From Pseudomonas sp. MYb185 (GTDB taxonomy: Bacteria > Pseudomonadota > Gammaproteobacteria > Pseudomonadales > Pseudomonadaceae), in assembly GCF_002979975.1 (NCBI RefSeq), contig NZ_PCQD01000007.1, positions 124,001-188,000 of the forward strand: a stretch of 64,000 bases of DNA. Direction: 5' to 3'. Positions within the stretch are counted from its first letter, which is position 1. Every line of letters starts with the position of its first letter. Of this stretch, positions 62,122 to 64,000 are shown one piece after another. Below the pieces are notes generated by a model. That model was given only the letters and a program-made list of their open reading frames with translations. It had not been told where the DNA came from and did not search any database. Both the position numbers and the translations under genes were made by a program.

Positions 62122-62144
62122 ATTAATCTCAAATGGGAGTTAAT
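62122..62144. promoter_or_regulatory. AT-rich imperfect palindrome, possible Fur box, before fagA-like/fumC
   Basis: ATTAATCTC and GGGAGTTAAT form an imperfect 23-bp dyad, 28 bases upstream of the fagA-like ATG. The fagA-fumC-sodA operon of P. aeruginosa is Fur-repressed, and this element lies where a Fur box would be. The match to the Fur consensus is weak, so the assignment rests on context. Confidence 0.4.
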
Positions 62145-62171
62145 ATCATATCCGTCGATTGAGGCTTTCCC

Positions 62172-62564
62172 ATGTTTCGACCCCGCATGCTGCCCTGCCT
62201 GGACTGTTGGTATTGGCAGGGTTTCCGTATCCGTTGTGCGCTGTTGCCCGATGAGCCGCGCCAGTTGGAGCAACATTGGGCGCTGGGGCGGCAACTGGTC
62301 GAGCATGGCCTGCTGAGTCCCTGGCGTATGTCGCTGGCCACCCTCAATCTGATGCTCGACAGTGCCTGCGACCCGGCATTGCCCTGGCATTGGCGCAACC
62401 TGTGCCTGGATAACGCCTATCGCTCCCTCTACGCCCTGGAACATCTGGCAGATGGTCCTGCGCAACAGCAGATGCTGAATCGTCTACGTAATCGCCTGGC
62501 CACCCTGCAGATGCAGCCCTCTCTTTCATTATCCGAACTGGCAGAAGGAAACCCCTATGACTGA
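62172..62564 (+). CDS. fagA: FagA-like protein
   Basis: The 130-residue soluble protein starts MFRPRMLPCLDCWYWQGFRI, a Cys/Trp-rich N-terminus, and is then helical. FagA (Fur-associated gene A) precedes fumC and sodM in P. aeruginosa, and this gene has the size, position and overlap (8 bases) with fumC expected. Its function is unknown. The GAGG ribosome binding site is eight bases before the ATG. The assignment is by gene order more than by sequence recall. Confidence 0.65.
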   Translation: MFRPRMLPCLDCWYWQGFRIRCALLPDEPRQLEQHWALGRQLVEHGLLSPWRMSLATLNLMLDSACDPALPWHWRNLCLDNAYRSLYALEHLADGPAQQQMLNRLRNRLATLQMQPSLSLSELAEGNPYD

Positions 62565-63951
62565 CACTCCCACCCGTAGCGGCACCCGCATCGAACACGA
62601 CAGCATGGGTGAACTGGCCGTTCCGGTCGAAGCGCTGTACGGCGCACAGACCCAGCGGGCGGTGAACAACTTCCCGGTCTCCGGGCAGCGCATGCCGGCT
62701 GCGTTCATCCGTGCCCTGATCCTGGCCAAGACCGCTGCGGCGCGGGCCAACGTCGAACTGGAGCAGCTCAGTCCAGCACAGGGCGATGCCATCGTCGCGG
62801 CCTGCCAGGAACTGCTGGCTGAGGATTTCATGCAGCACTTCCCGGTCGAGGTATTCCAGACCGGCTCCGGCACCAGCTCGAACATGAACGCCAACGAGGT
62901 GATCGCCACCCTGGCCAGCCGCCTTCTTGGTGAGCAGGTCAGCCCGAACGATCATGTCAATTGCGGGCAGAGCAGCAATGACATCATTCCGACGACTATC
63001 CATGTCAGTGCCGCCATCGAGATCGCCGAACGCCTGTTGCCGGCACTTGACCACCTGCTGAATGTGCTCCGCGAGAAGTCGCTGGCCGTGCAGCCCTACG
63101 TGAAAACCGGACGCACGCACCTGATGGATGCCATGCCGGTGCGCATGAGCCAGGTGCTCGATGGCTGGGCACAGCAGATCCAGGCCAATATCGAGCATTT
63201 ACGCCTGTTGTTGCCGAGCCTGCAGGCACTGGCGCAGGGTGGTACGGCGGTCGGTACCGGGATCAATGCCCATCCGCGCTTCGCCGAACTCTTCTGTGTC
63301 GAGCTCAAGGGGCTGACCGGTCAGCCATTCCGGCCTGGCGCCAACTTCTTCGCTCTGATCGGTTCGCAGGACACCGCGGTGTCGGTGTCCGGCCAGCTCA
63401 AGACCACGGCCGTGTCGCTGATGAAGATCGCCAACGACCTGCGCTGGATGAACTCCGGGCCGCTCGCTGGTCTCGCCGAGATCGAGCTGGAAGCGCTGCA
63501 GCCGGGATCCTCGATCATGCCCGGCAAGGTCAACCCGGTGATCCCGGAAGCCACGGCCATGGTAGCTGCCCAGGTCATTGGCAACGATACAACCATCGCC
63601 GTCGCCGGCCAGTCCGGCAACTTCGAACTGAACGTGATGCTGCCGGTGATCGCGCAGAACCTGCTGCATAGCATCGAGCTGCTGAGCAATGTCAGTCGCC
63701 TGCTGGCCGACCGGGCCATCGCCACGTTCAAGGTCAACCAGCCCAAGCTCAGGGAGGCGCTGGAGCGCAATCCGATTCTGGTCACGGCGCTGAACCCGCT
63801 GATCGGTTACCTCAAGGCGGCGGAAATCGCCAAGCAGGCCTACCAGCAGGGGCGGCCGATCATCGAGGTGGCACTGGAAAACACCGACCTGGAGCGCGAT
63901 CAGCTCGAACAGTTGCTCAACCCGGAAAAGCTCACCCAGGGCGGCCTGTAA
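62557..63951 (+). CDS. fumC: Class II fumarase FumC
   Basis: The 464-residue protein has the superfamily signature GSSIMPGKVNPVIPEA. Other marks are FQTGSGTSSNMNANEVIA, NCGQSSNDIIPTTIHVS and KTGRTHLMDAMPVRM with the catalytic His region. It interconverts fumarate and malate without an iron-sulfur cluster, so it can replace iron-dependent fumarase when iron is scarce or under oxidative stress. It starts 8 bases inside the fagA-like gene. Confidence 0.95.
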   Translation: MTDTPTRSGTRIEHDSMGELAVPVEALYGAQTQRAVNNFPVSGQRMPAAFIRALILAKTAAARANVELEQLSPAQGDAIVAACQELLAEDFMQHFPVEVFQTGSGTSSNMNANEVIATLASRLLGEQVSPNDHVNCGQSSNDIIPTTIHVSAAIEIAERLLPALDHLLNVLREKSLAVQPYVKTGRTHLMDAMPVRMSQVLDGWAQQIQANIEHLRLLLPSLQALAQGGTAVGTGINAHPRFAELFCVELKGLTGQPFRPGANFFALIGSQDTAVSVSGQLKTTAVSLMKIANDLRWMNSGPLAGLAEIELEALQPGSSIMPGKVNPVIPEATAMVAAQVIGNDTTIAVAGQSGNFELNVMLPVIAQNLLHSIELLSNVSRLLADRAIATFKVNQPKLREALERNPILVTALNPLIGYLKAAEIAKQAYQQGRPIIEVALENTDLERDQLEQLLNPEKLTQGGL

Positions 63952-63992
63952 CGGCGCCCTGATACCCGTCACGCTCACTGAGGAAGTCGATT

Positions 63993-64000
63993 ATGAGCCA
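63993..64000 (+). CDS. Start of the next gene in the fagA-fumC operon, 3' partial
   Basis: ATG at 63993 follows GAGGAAG by eight bases and 41 bases after the fumC stop. Only Met-Ser and part of a third codon fit in the window. By analogy with P. aeruginosa it could be the small orfX preceding manganese superoxide dismutase, but nothing in the visible bases shows it. Confidence 0.4.

Overview
The window looks like chromosome of a motile, GC-rich gammaproteobacterium of the Pseudomonas group. Halopseudomonas or a relative is my guess, inferred from gene content and order: ffs-dnaX-ybaB-recR, fagA-fumC, a complete polar-type flgAMN/cheVR/flgBCDE/flgFGHIJKL cluster, and glcCDEFG-glcB with a lactate/glycolate permease. 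No database search was run.

Bases 1-17942 are the right end of a prophage. It holds tail and receptor-binding genes (1-6592), a two-gene XRE/ImmA-type cassette (6710-8388), a lysis block with endolysin and nested Rz/Rz1 spanins (8608-9668), and an AT-rich cassette of a reverse transcriptase plus a two-TM protein behind a structured non-coding leader (about 9815-11971). The RT cassette reads as a retron of the RT + 2TM architecture. After it come an unrecognised two-gene minus-strand cassette (12267-13768), a C4-antisense-RNA/small ORF/antirepressor immunity operon (13982-15710), a lipoprotein gene and a tyrosine integrase. The prophage stops at a duplicated 3' half of a tRNA-Arg(CCU), which marks the att site.

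Bases 18017-27246 are a glycolate/lactate utilisation locus. glcD, glcE, glcF, glcG and glcB run on the minus strand, with the GntR/FadR-type regulator glcC divergent and an LctP-family permease beyond it. Near-identical palindromes (TGGTCCGACCA and variants) lie in front of glcD, glcC and the permease and suggest one local regulon. A 718-residue protein of unknown function and an MFS transporter follow.

Bases 31309-47539 are flagellar and chemotaxis genes: ycgR, flgN, flgM, flgA on minus; cheV, cheR, flgBCDE, flgFGHIJKL on plus. Readable sigma-28 (flgM) and sigma-54 (flgB, flgF) promoters are present. A tandem array of six 93-bp two-hairpin repeats followed by a strong terminator separates flgE from flgF.

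Bases 47637-64000 are housekeeping and accessory chromosome: a ygaV/ygaP-type persulfide-sensor and rhodanese pair with an operator palindrome, an orphan cueR, a K+/H+ antiporter, an AEC permease, the SRP RNA, a lipase-like lipoprotein, dnaX-ybaB-recR, a TauE/SafE exporter, mnmC, an EamA transporter, and fagA-like/fumC. The first bases of one more gene lie at the right edge.
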